Positions 28,308 to 35,460 of a stretch of DNA of 64,000 bases are shown here, piece after piece. Every line of letters begins with the position of its first letter. Position 1 is the first letter of the stretch. Origin of the DNA: Ignavibacteria bacterium (GTDB lineage: Bacteria; Bacteroidota; Ignavibacteria; SZUA-365); assembly GCA_016720835.1 (NCBI GenBank), contig JADKJW010000008.1:22333-86332 (forward strand), written 5' to 3'. Below the pieces are notes generated by a model that saw nothing but the letters and a program-made list of their open reading frames with translations, did no database searches and had not been told where the DNA came from. A program made the position numbers and the translations under genes.

Positions 28308-29081
28308 CTACCTCCCTATTCCGTGCTCGGTGAGAATGTCGAGCAGGCGTTCCGCGATGCTGTCGGCGGAGCCCTCCAGCATCGTGGCGCTGCCTGCGCG
28401 CTCCGGTTTGTACATCCGCTCGACGGAGATCGCGCCGGCGATGCGTTCGCCCTGCGCCGCGGTCTCGTCGATGGACGCGGTTTTCATCGTCTGCCGGATG
28501 CGGGAAATGGGCACGTAGCGCGGCGGCTGCATCGCGGCCTGAATGCCGATGACCGCGGGGAGGTCGACGGTGAACTCCGCAAGCAGGCCGCCGGGGTATT
28601 CCTTCCGCACATGCGCCTCGCCGTTGGCGGTGTCCACGTCGATGCCGCTCACGACGCCGATGTACGGCAGCCCGAGGTGGGTCGCGAGCATCGCGCCCGC
28701 CGGGCCGTCCAGGTCGTCGATGGCCTGCACACCGGTAAGGATGAGGTCGAACGAGGCGCCCTCCAGCGCATGGCGGTAGATGCCCGCGGCGCTGTGGCTG
28801 TCGATGCCCGTCGCGAAATCTCCGCTGAGTTTCACGGCGCTGTCCGCCCCCTTCGCGAGCGCGGTGAAGAGCATCTCGTCCGCCTCGCCCATGTCCAGCG
28901 CGAGCACGCGGACGGTGCCGCCGTGTTGTTCCTTCAGCAGGAGCGCCTGCTCCAGCGCGTGATCGTCGTATTCGCTCGTGATGAAGCGCAGCCAGGCGCG
29001 GTCGAGCAGCGTGCCCCCCGCGTCCACCTCCAGTTCCTCCACGAGATCGGGAACCTGTTTCATGAGAACCACGATGTTCAT
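28308..29081 (-). CDS. etfB: Electron transfer flavoprotein beta subunit
   Basis: 257 residues starting MNIVVLMKQVPDLVEELEVD, the usual EtfB N-terminus. It has the ILTGVQAIDDLDGPAGAMLA segment of the nucleotide-binding fold and IQAAMQPPRYVPISRI near the adaptor loop. EtfB forms the heterodimer with EtfA. The ATG overlaps the stop of the small gene in front (ATGA), suggesting coupled translation. Whether this pair is of the bifurcating type (second FAD in EtfB) or the simple electron-carrier type cannot be decided from visible motifs. Confidence 0.94.
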   Translation of the reverse strand: MNIVVLMKQVPDLVEELEVDAGGTLLDRAWLRFITSEYDDHALEQALLLKEQHGGTVRVLALDMGEADEMLFTALAKGADSAVKLSGDFATGIDSHSAAGIYRHALEGASFDLILTGVQAIDDLDGPAGAMLATHLGLPYIGVVSGIDVDTANGEAHVRKEYPGGLLAEFTVDLPAVIGIQAAMQPPRYVPISRIRQTMKTASIDETAAQGERIAGAISVERMYKPERAGSATMLEGSADSIAERLLDILTEHGIGR

Positions 29082-29338
29082 GATGCGTCGCTCCTCCTGC
29101 TTGTGGACGTGATTCTATCCTGGTATCGTGTCGCGTCTTCCGGTACCGGCCGCTGAAAAAGCGCGCCCGCTTCGATGAGCACGGTATCGCCGAGCTCGGG
29201 TTCCTCCTCATCTTCGAAGGTCAGATCGACGCAGACACTCTTGAGCAGGATCTTCACCTGCTTCTTGCCTCCAATTCTGCAGGTTTCGACCACCTCTCCG
29301 ACGAGATTCAAACTGTCATTCGCGACGATCTTTTTCAT
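29078..29338 (-). CDS. Small protein of unknown function, first gene of the etf-hdr-mvh operon
   Basis: 86 residues from ATG 29338 (MKKIVANDSLNLVGEVVETC); an upstream ATG at 29428 would put the start before the sigma-54 promoter and is rejected. The middle (QVKILLKSVCVDLTFEDEEEPELGDTVLIEAG) looks like a small beta-barrel and faintly recalls HypC (GDYVLVHAG), but the N-terminal Met-Cys that HypC needs is missing. I do not recognise the family. It is translationally coupled to etfB. It could be an assembly or small accessory factor. Confidence 0.7.
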   Translation of the reverse strand: MKKIVANDSLNLVGEVVETCRIGGKKQVKILLKSVCVDLTFEDEEEPELGDTVLIEAGALFQRPVPEDATRYQDRITSTSRRSDAS

Positions 29339-29371
29339 ACTGCAGATATCCAAGGCGTTTGTTAGGTAATA

Positions 29372-29385
29372 GCAAGCGCCGTGCC
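29372..29385 (-). promoter_or_regulatory. Sigma-54 (-24/-12) promoter of the etf-hdr-mvh operon
   Basis: On the minus strand the sequence is GGCACGGCGCTTGC, with GG (29385-29384), ten bases, and GC (29373-29372). This matches the sigma-54 consensus GGCACG-N4-TTGC at every defined base. Transcription should start near 29361, 23 bases before the ATG at 29338. A PspF-like sigma-54 activator gene lies just upstream on the same strand. Confidence 0.85.
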
Positions 29386-29390
29386 GCATA

Positions 29391-29432
29391 ATTCGTGAAA
29401 AATTTCCATCATTCGCGAATAAACTCACGAAT
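29391..29432. promoter_or_regulatory. Inverted-repeat cluster next to the sigma-54 promoter
   Basis: ATTCGTGA (29391-29398) and TCACGAAT (29425-29432) are inverted copies flanking the palindrome ATTCGCGAAT (29411-29420). The three half-site pairs share TTCG(T/C)GA, so this looks like an array of binding sites for one regulator, immediately upstream of the -24 element. Confidence 0.6.
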
Positions 29433-29452
29433 CGGCGGGAAATCGTCGAAAC

Positions 29453-29472
29453 ACTAACGGAATTCCGTTAGT
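29453..29472. promoter_or_regulatory. Perfect 20-bp palindrome, candidate activator site
   Basis: ACTAACGGAATTCCGTTAGT is a perfect palindrome centred about 78 bp upstream of the -24 element, in the range usual for upstream activator sites of sigma-54 enhancer-binding proteins. The neighbouring PspF-like protein has a Fis-type helix-turn-helix that binds dyads of this kind. Confidence 0.65.
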
Positions 29473-29478
29473 CAAGGG

Positions 29479-29502
29479 AGGGCGGACATTCCTGTCCGCC
29501 CT
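29479..29502 (-). terminator. Hairpin after the sigma-54 activator gene
   Basis: AGGGCGGACA (29479-29488) and TGTCCGCCCT (29493-29502) form a perfect 10-bp stem with a TTCC loop, 65 bp past the stop of the activator gene. No T-run follows in the minus direction, so it may be a REP-like element rather than a strong terminator. Confidence 0.45.
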
Positions 29503-29566
29503 GTATTGTGGATGCCCACCGAATCAACGCACCGCACCGACGATGCGAGGAGGCCTGCGGCGCCGC

Positions 29567-30547
29567 TCAATCAGCAGGCGATTCGCTTTCGAGGTTGTAT
29601 TTTTTCAACTTGTCGCGAAAGGTGGAGAGGCTGGTCTTGAGGTATTTCGCGGCCTTTGTGCGGTTGCCGTGAGCATGCGCAAGCGCCTGCTTGAGCATGT
29701 TGTACTCGAGGCAGTTCACCATATGCTCCAGCGAGGTGCCGTGCTCGGAAAAACAGTGAAGGCAGCTTTTGAAGGCGATGGTGGCGGGATTCTCCTCACG
29801 AATCTCCTCGGGCAGATCGGAGACGTCGATCCTGTCGCGCGCGAAGAGCGCGATGCGCTGGCTCGTGTTGCGGAGTTCGCGCACATTGCCCGGCCAGGAG
29901 TAGCCGCGCAGGACGCGCATGGCCTCCTCGGTGAGCGGCAGGGGACGGTCGGGCGCGTAGCGGTCGAGAAAGGACCGCAGCAGCAGGGGAATGTCCTCGC
30001 GTCGTTCGCGCAGCGGCGGGATGCGTATCGGCACGACATTGATGCGGTAGTAGAGATCCGACCGGAAGGCCCCGCGCTCCACCATGTCCTTGAGATCCAC
30101 CTTCGTCGCGCAGATCACGCGGATGTCGATCGCGATGGGCGTGGTGCTGCCGACGCGCTGCACCTCGCCCGCCTCGAGTACGCGCAGCAGTTTCGGCTGC
30201 AGGTTCAGCGGAAAATCGTCGATGTCGTCAAGGAATATCGTGCCCTTGTGCGCAAGTTCGAAGAGCCCCTTCTTGTCCGCGACCGCACTCGTGTACGCGC
30301 CCCGCTCATGGCCGAAGATCTCGCTCTCGAGCAGCTCGGGCGGAAGGGTCGCAAGCCCCACCTTCACAAAGGGTCGCTGGCTGCGGCCGCTGTGACGGTG
30401 AATGTACTCCGCCATCACCTCCTTCCCGACTCCCGTCTCGCCGACAAGCAGCACCGCGCTCTCGGACGGCGCGATGGTGTCCGCCCGCTCGAATGCGCGC
30501 AGCATCCTGGGGCTCTCCGCGAGAAAGGCGTGCATGGATTGGGACAT
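29567..30547 (-). CDS. PspF-like sigma-54 dependent transcriptional activator
   Basis: 326 residues with no N-terminal sensor domain, as in PspF. AAA+ domain: Walker A GETGVGKE at 36-43, L1 loop GAYTSA at 83-88 (consensus GAFTGA), Walker B TIFLDDID at 103-110, arginine finger region FRSDLYYR at 161-168, and WPGNVREL at 218-225. The C-terminus (281-320, LKQALAHAHGNRTKAAKYLK) is a Fis-type HTH. The linker carries Cys262, Cys265 and Cys279 with nearby histidines, which could sense metal or redox state. It lies just upstream of the sigma-54 promoter of the etf-hdr-mvh operon, its likely target. The altered GAFTGA loop leaves some doubt about activation strength. Confidence 0.9.
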   Translation of the reverse strand: MSQSMHAFLAESPRMLRAFERADTIAPSESAVLLVGETGVGKEVMAEYIHRHSGRSQRPFVKVGLATLPPELLESEIFGHERGAYTSAVADKKGLFELAHKGTIFLDDIDDFPLNLQPKLLRVLEAGEVQRVGSTTPIAIDIRVICATKVDLKDMVERGAFRSDLYYRINVVPIRIPPLRERREDIPLLLRSFLDRYAPDRPLPLTEEAMRVLRGYSWPGNVRELRNTSQRIALFARDRIDVSDLPEEIREENPATIAFKSCLHCFSEHGTSLEHMVNCLEYNMLKQALAHAHGNRTKAAKYLKTSLSTFRDKLKKYNLESESPAD

Positions 30548-30756
30548 GGGACGGTGTCGGAAGCTGAAACGGAACGACCACGATATAATACAAATAATCC
30601 GACAACATAGTCAAAAACACGATGGTGATGCGCGCGTGTCCGCCGTCCTGCCCGGCGGATGTTTTTCCCCGTTTTGCCGCGCAGTACATTGAACCATTCC
30701 ACGGCGCATCCGTGTTAGACTGGGATGCGACGTTTCTCCCTCAAGTTCATCCCCTG

Positions 30757-32541
30757 ATGCAAGACGACGAAATTCTCGGCAAAGCCTACGACAGCAGGCT
30801 CATGAAGCGCCTGCTCGAGTACTCGCGGCCCTACCGCTTCCATGTGATCGGCGCCATCCTCCTGACGATCCTCATCTCCGCCTTCGGTCCGGTGCGCCCG
30901 TATCTGACCAAGATCGCGGTGGACGACTACATCGCGCACAACAACGCCCGCGGCCTCCTGACCATCGCGCTGCTGCTCGTCGGCACGCTGATCCTGCAGG
31001 GCGTGGTGCAGTACCTGATGACCTGGTTCACGCAGTGGATCGGGCAGAAGACCATCCTCGACATCCGCATGCAGATCTTCCGCAAACTGCAGAAGATGTC
31101 CCTATCCTTTTTCGACCGCAATCCCGTCGGCCGTCTCGTCACCCGCGTCACCAGCGACGTGGAGGTGCTCAACGAGATGTTCTCCTCGGGCCTGGTCACC
31201 GTGTTCGCCGACGTGTTCATCATCCTCTGGATCGTCGCGTTCATGTTCACGATCGACTGGGGGCTCGCCCTCGTCACGTTGAGCGTGCTCCCGCTGCTCG
31301 TGTACGCGACCTTCCTCTTCCGCCGCAAGGTGCGCGAGACGTACCGCGACATCCGCTTCCAGGTGGCCCGGCTCAGCAGCTTCACGCAGGAGCACATCTC
31401 GGGCATGATGACGGTGCAGCTCTTCGGGCGCGAAAAAAAGGACTTCGCGCGCCATGACGAGATCAACACCGCCCACACCGAGGCGAACGTGAAGTCGGTG
31501 TTCTACTACGCGGTCTTCTTTCCCGCGGTCGATTTTCTCAGTTCTCTCGCCATCGCGCTCATCGTCTGGTACGCCGGCGGAAACATTCTCTCCGGCGTCA
31601 TGACGCTCGGCACGCTCATCTCCTTCATCCAGTACACCGAGATGTTCTTCCGTCCCGTGCGGGACCTCTCGGAAAAGTACAACATCATGCAGACCGCGAT
31701 GGCCTCGTCCGAGCGCATCTTCGCGCTGCTCGACGACGAGAGCGTCATCCCGGAACCGGAGAGCGCCGCCGCCCCGCCCGAACGCGCGGGCAGCATCGAG
31801 TTCCGCCACGTGTCCTTCGCGTACAAGAAAGACGACGACGTGCTGCGCGACGTGTCCTTCACCATTCCGGAGGGACACACCGTGGCCATCGTCGGCGCCA
31901 CCGGATCGGGCAAGACCACGATCATCAGCCTCCTCGGCCGCTTCTACGACATCCGCGCGGGCGAGATCCTCGTGGGGGGACGCGACATCCGCACGATTCC
32001 GAGCGCGGAACTGCGCCGACGCATCGGCATCGTGCTGCAGGACGTTTTCCTCTTCTCCGGCGACATCCGCAGCAACATCACGCTCGGCAATCCCGGCATC
32101 GGCGAGGAGAAGATGCTCGAAGTGGCCCGCCTCGTCGGGGTGGACAAGTTCATCGAGCGTCTGCCCGACGCCTACGGCACCGAAGTGAAGGAACGCGGCG
32201 CCACGCTCTCCGTCGGTCAGAAGCAGCTGCTCGCCTTCGCGCGCGCGCTCGCCTACGATCCCGAAATCCTCGTGCTCGACGAAGCCACCTCCAGCGTCGA
32301 CACCGAGTCGGAGTTCCTCATCCAGGAAGCCATCTCGCGCCTCCTCAAGGGCCGCACCTCCATCGTCATCGCGCACCGCCTCTCCACCATCCAGAACGCC
32401 GACAAGATCATCGTGATGCACAAGGGGCAGATCCGCGAGCAGGGCACGCATCAGGAACTCCTCGCCGTCGGCGGCATCTACTACCGCCTCTACCAGCTCC
32501 AATACCGCGAGCAGGAGCTGACCGTCCGCCCGTCCCCGTGA
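30757..32541 (+). CDS. ABC exporter, fused membrane and ATPase domains (MsbA/LmrA type)
   Basis: 594 residues from ATG 30757 (MQDDEILGKAYDSRLMKRLL); the frame opens upstream at 30622 but that part is unlike the family. Six membrane helices lie in the first ~330 residues (FHVIGAILLTILISAFGPV, VFADVFIILWIVAFMFTI, FLSSLAIALIVWYAG). The ATPase domain has Walker A GATGSGKTT, Q-loop VLQDVFLFSG, signature LSVGQKQ, Walker B ILVLDEATS and the H-loop IVIAHRLS. The signature LSVGQ in place of LSGGQ is a common variant. It should work as a homodimer or with a partner to export lipids or drugs; the substrate is not indicated by its neighbours. Confidence 0.92.
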   Translation: MQDDEILGKAYDSRLMKRLLEYSRPYRFHVIGAILLTILISAFGPVRPYLTKIAVDDYIAHNNARGLLTIALLLVGTLILQGVVQYLMTWFTQWIGQKTILDIRMQIFRKLQKMSLSFFDRNPVGRLVTRVTSDVEVLNEMFSSGLVTVFADVFIILWIVAFMFTIDWGLALVTLSVLPLLVYATFLFRRKVRETYRDIRFQVARLSSFTQEHISGMMTVQLFGREKKDFARHDEINTAHTEANVKSVFYYAVFFPAVDFLSSLAIALIVWYAGGNILSGVMTLGTLISFIQYTEMFFRPVRDLSEKYNIMQTAMASSERIFALLDDESVIPEPESAAAPPERAGSIEFRHVSFAYKKDDDVLRDVSFTIPEGHTVAIVGATGSGKTTIISLLGRFYDIRAGEILVGGRDIRTIPSAELRRRIGIVLQDVFLFSGDIRSNITLGNPGIGEEKMLEVARLVGVDKFIERLPDAYGTEVKERGATLSVGQKQLLAFARALAYDPEILVLDEATSSVDTESEFLIQEAISRLLKGRTSIVIAHRLSTIQNADKIIVMHKGQIREQGTHQELLAVGGIYYRLYQLQYREQELTVRPSP

Positions 32542-32571
32542 GCGCGCACGGCGGTGCGCCCAGTGGATAGC

Positions 32572-32618
32572 GCGACACGGAGACGCGGGGACACGGAGAC
32601 ACGGGGACACGGGGATGC
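32572..32618. repeat. Short tandem repeat of ACACGGRG type
   Basis: The stretch is made of degenerate 9-bp units related to GACACGGGG (GACACGGAG, GACGCGGGG, GACACGGAG, ACACGGGG, ACACGGGG), just before the 76-bp array. Confidence 0.6.
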
Positions 32619-32625
32619 GACCCTG

Positions 32626-33021
32626 GTGAGTCCGCCGCAGGCGGACGGCATTCCCCAACCCAGGGCGTCAGCCCTGGGGCAGCGGCAAGCGACGCACCTG
32701 AGTGGAGTACGCCGCAGGCGGACGGCATTCCCAACCCAGGGCGTCAGCCCTGGGGCAGCGGCAAGCGACGCCACCTGAGTGAGTCCGCCGCAGGCGGACG
32801 GCATTCCCCAACCCAGGGCGTCAGCCCTGGGGCAGCGGCAAGCGACGCACCTGAGTGAGTCCGCCGCGGGCGGACGGCATTCCCCAACCCAGGGCGTCAG
32901 CCCTGGGGCAGCGGCAAGCGACGCACCTGAGTGAGTCCGCCGCAGGCGGACGGCATTCCCCAACCCAGGGCGTCAGCCCTGGGGCAGCGGCAAAGCGACG
33001 CACCTGGGTGAGTCCGCCGCC
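32626..33021. repeat. Tandem array of 76-bp double-hairpin units (5 copies plus a partial sixth)
   Basis: Units start at 32626, 32702, 32779, 32855, 32931 and, partially, 33008, with spacing 76-77 bp and about 95% identity. Each holds two perfect hairpins: TCCGCC-GCA-GGCGGA and CCCAGGGC-GTCA-GCCCTGGG. Unit 2 starts with a variant (GTGGAGTACGCC) and unit 4 has GGG in place of AGG. There are no unique spacers, so this is not a CRISPR array. The rest of the gap (33022-33209) has no recognised feature. Frames across the array only reflect the repeat. Confidence 0.92.
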
Positions 33022-33209
33022 GGTGATGCCATTCGAAGTGTCGGAACACCGTGCTTTCAACAATGGGAGCACCCTCCTGATGGAGCGTGCATTGCATTTC
33101 GCACGCGCGCGCAATATGTTGAAACACGCACTCGTGCCCGCTGACGGCAGGCATCCGGTGCCGGGTCTTCGGCCCGCTTTCGGCAACGCACCTGCGAGAC
33201 ACATGCACG

Positions 33210-33926
33210 ATGACCTCCCTCCGCTTCTCGCTCGCCTGTATTTTCATCATGCTCGCGCGTTGTGCTGTTATCGCGCAAACCGCGACGCCGCAGGAGTCTG
33301 ACGGACGCGTCACAGCGATGTCCTTCGAGCTGAAGGCATTGACGCCGCCTCTTGACGCGGCGGCCATGCGTGTAATCGATGGCTGGTCACCAGAGGAGGC
33401 CGACTCAGCAAGAAATACGCGCGGGATCTGGAAACCGTTTTCACCGATGACGATCCTGACGCAAATCATCGTCGGCACCATGGGAACGGCCTTGGGAGGA
33501 GCGATTGGCATCTTCCTCAAGAATTGGATAGTCCTCGGTCTCGGGGTTCCTGCAGGCATGGCATTCGGTGTGATGCTGGGCGGTGTCGGCAACGGAGGGC
33601 CGGCTGGGGTCGGCGCCTTCTTCGCGAGTTTCGCGGGATTCACAGCAGGATACCTGGTCAGCGAGAGACTGCAGCGGTATTTGAATGGCACCGCGGACTC
33701 AGGTGAGGCGATCCTGATCAACCTGGTAGCCTCGTTGACGACGTCGATTCTTTTCTATCACCTGCTCGCGACGCCTGACGATTCGGCGCGTGTCGACTCG
33801 CCTCCGCCGGCACAGACGAGCAACCGGAACGACATCCCCGATATCTGGCGCGACAATTCATTGTATAGTATTCCGGTTCTCCCTCCGGACCTGTGGCTCG
33901 TGCCCGTGCTCACCGTGCGGTTCTGA
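33210..33926 (+). CDS. Hypothetical membrane protein with signal peptide
   Basis: 238 residues. The N-terminus (FSLACIFIMLARCAVIAQT) is a signal peptide. Three hydrophobic segments follow (ILTQIIVGTMGTALGGAIGIF, WIVLGLGVPAGMAFGVMLGG, GVGAFFASFAGFTAGYLV) rich in Gly and Ala, then AILINLVASLTTSILFYHLL and a polar tail. The pattern suggests a small multi-helix membrane protein with glycine-zipper-like helices. No family is recognised and the neighbours do not suggest a role. Confidence 0.6.
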   Translation: MTSLRFSLACIFIMLARCAVIAQTATPQESDGRVTAMSFELKALTPPLDAAAMRVIDGWSPEEADSARNTRGIWKPFSPMTILTQIIVGTMGTALGGAIGIFLKNWIVLGLGVPAGMAFGVMLGGVGNGGPAGVGAFFASFAGFTAGYLVSERLQRYLNGTADSGEAILINLVASLTTSILFYHLLATPDDSARVDSPPPAQTSNRNDIPDIWRDNSLYSIPVLPPDLWLVPVLTVRF

Positions 33927-34049
33927 GCGGAAGGAAATCGTTGGCTATACAATGAATACTGTTCAAACGGTATTCATCCTCTTCCTCCGGCACGGCTGGG
34001 GTGCCGTATGCCGTGCAGGCATCCGCGGCCGCGTGGAACTCGAACGGCC

Positions 34050-34075
34050 AGATCCTTCGCTTCACTCAGGATGAC
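34050..34075. repeat. REP-like element of the TTCGCT...CTCAGGATGAC family
   Basis: AGATCCTTCGCTTCACTCAGGATGAC repeats the core seen at 3533-3560 with a few changes. It lies in the 214-bp gap between convergent genes. A low-complexity run of ACTCCAATACTCC units (34081-34139) follows. Confidence 0.5.
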
Positions 34076-34140
34076 GACAGCCACTCCAGTACTCCATTAC
34101 TCCAATACTCCCTACTCCAATACTCCCCACTCCCCACTTC

Positions 34141-35456
34141 CTAATTTCTCATCCGGTTCCTGTCGTCCCAGATGGGATACAACAGGCGGTAGTCGCCGAA
34201 GCCGCTTTCGTCGGTGAAGATGAAGCGCCGCGTGATGTCGTAGTACTCCCAGATTTCGTAGGGCTTGCTCTCGACGTCGAGGGGGTGGCGGTCCACGGCG
34301 CTCGGCGCGCCGTAGATGATGTACACCATGCCGCGGTCGGTGCGCCAGCCGGCGATGTAGTGGCCGAAATGCTCGTTGGCGTAGGCGATGCGCGTGTAGT
34401 ACTCCACCATCGCGCGATTGACGGGCGCGCCGGGCACGGGATTGTTCTTCTCCCAGAATTCCTCGAAACGCCGGCGGCGGTCCTTGTCGTCCTTCGCTTC
34501 TTTGATGAAATCGATGTCGCTCGTCTTCGCGAAGTAACGCAATTGCTCCACGGCCTCGTCGAGATCGGTGATCGAGAGCGGCGTGCCGCCGCTGAGCCAC
34601 TCGACGATGAAGGGCCGCGTGGCCTTCGCGAGGGGCGTGGCCTTCGCGGTGTCCTTGAGCAGCGTGATCATGAGTTCCAGATCGTAGGAGCCCACGGACA
34701 GCGCCTGGGTGCTGATGCGCGTGATGAAGGTGTTCAGCCCCTGCTTCACGGGCTGCTGCTCCGACTTCTCCACCACCACCAGGCCGCGTTTTTGATCGTG
34801 TACGAGATGCGCACCTCCGGCATCTCGTAGGGATTGTACACTTCGTAGAAGGCCTGGAATCCTTCCGGCAGCATGGCGATGTTCGGGTTCACATGCGGCG
34901 AGATCTTTCGTTTGCCCTCGCGTTCCTCGACGGCGCTGACGAGCATGAGATCGCTGATGCCGAACTGGTTGCGGTCGAAGGCCCGGGCGTCGATCTTCTT
35001 CGAGGTGCGGAATTCACTCCCGCTCTCCTTGTCCTCGAAAATGATCTCCACGATCACGGGACCGGGTTCCACGGCGATGGACTTCTGCGTGAGGTCGAAG
35101 TAGTTCGGATTCGTCGTCCCCTCGATGGAGGCGCGCTCCACTTTGCGCGTCCAGCTCTCCTCCTTGAGACGCTTGCCCTCCTCGTCGTTCACGAGCACGC
35201 TCAGCGTGTACGCGCCCGCGTACCCCTCGAGCTTCTTCACGAAGGTGATGATGTCGAAGGGCACCTGCACGTACAGGTCGATGCGGCTCGACATCCCGAA
35301 GGCGTCGACCTGCCCGAAGTTCAGCGCGTCGAAGTAAAAGGGGAGCGGCCGCCCCATGCGCGTCGGGGGCTGCGACTCGACCTGCGCAAGAACGGACGCG
35401 GAGACCGCGACGACGAACGTGGCGGCGAAAAACGCGGTGCGAAGTCTGGAGTGCAT
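34141..35456 (-). CDS. GWxTD domain protein, exported (apparent frameshift)
   Basis: ATG 35456 gives a signal peptide (LRTAFFAATFVVAVSASVLA). An earlier ATG at 35507 would overlap rimO and is rejected. The N-terminal half is a beta-sandwich (LYVQVPFDIITFVKK...YTLSVLVNDEEGKRL). The C-terminal half contains the family motif AGWRTDRGMVYIIYG and ends RLLYPIWDDRNRMRN. The frame breaks near 34793: VRISYTIK must continue RGLVVVEKSEQQPVKQG, one frame over, which a single extra A in the AAAAA run restores (about 438 residues). GWxTD proteins are common in FCB and Acidobacteria genomes; their function is not known. Last gene of the spt-gatC-kdsB-rimO run. Confidence 0.85.
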
Positions 35457-35460
35457 GAGG

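Noticed and set aside
29078..29338. HypC hydrogenase chaperone
   Set aside because: Only a faint GD-VLIEAG likeness; the essential N-terminal Met-Cys is missing.
32626..33021. CRISPR array
   Set aside because: Units are continuous 76-bp repeats without unique spacers, and there are no cas genes.
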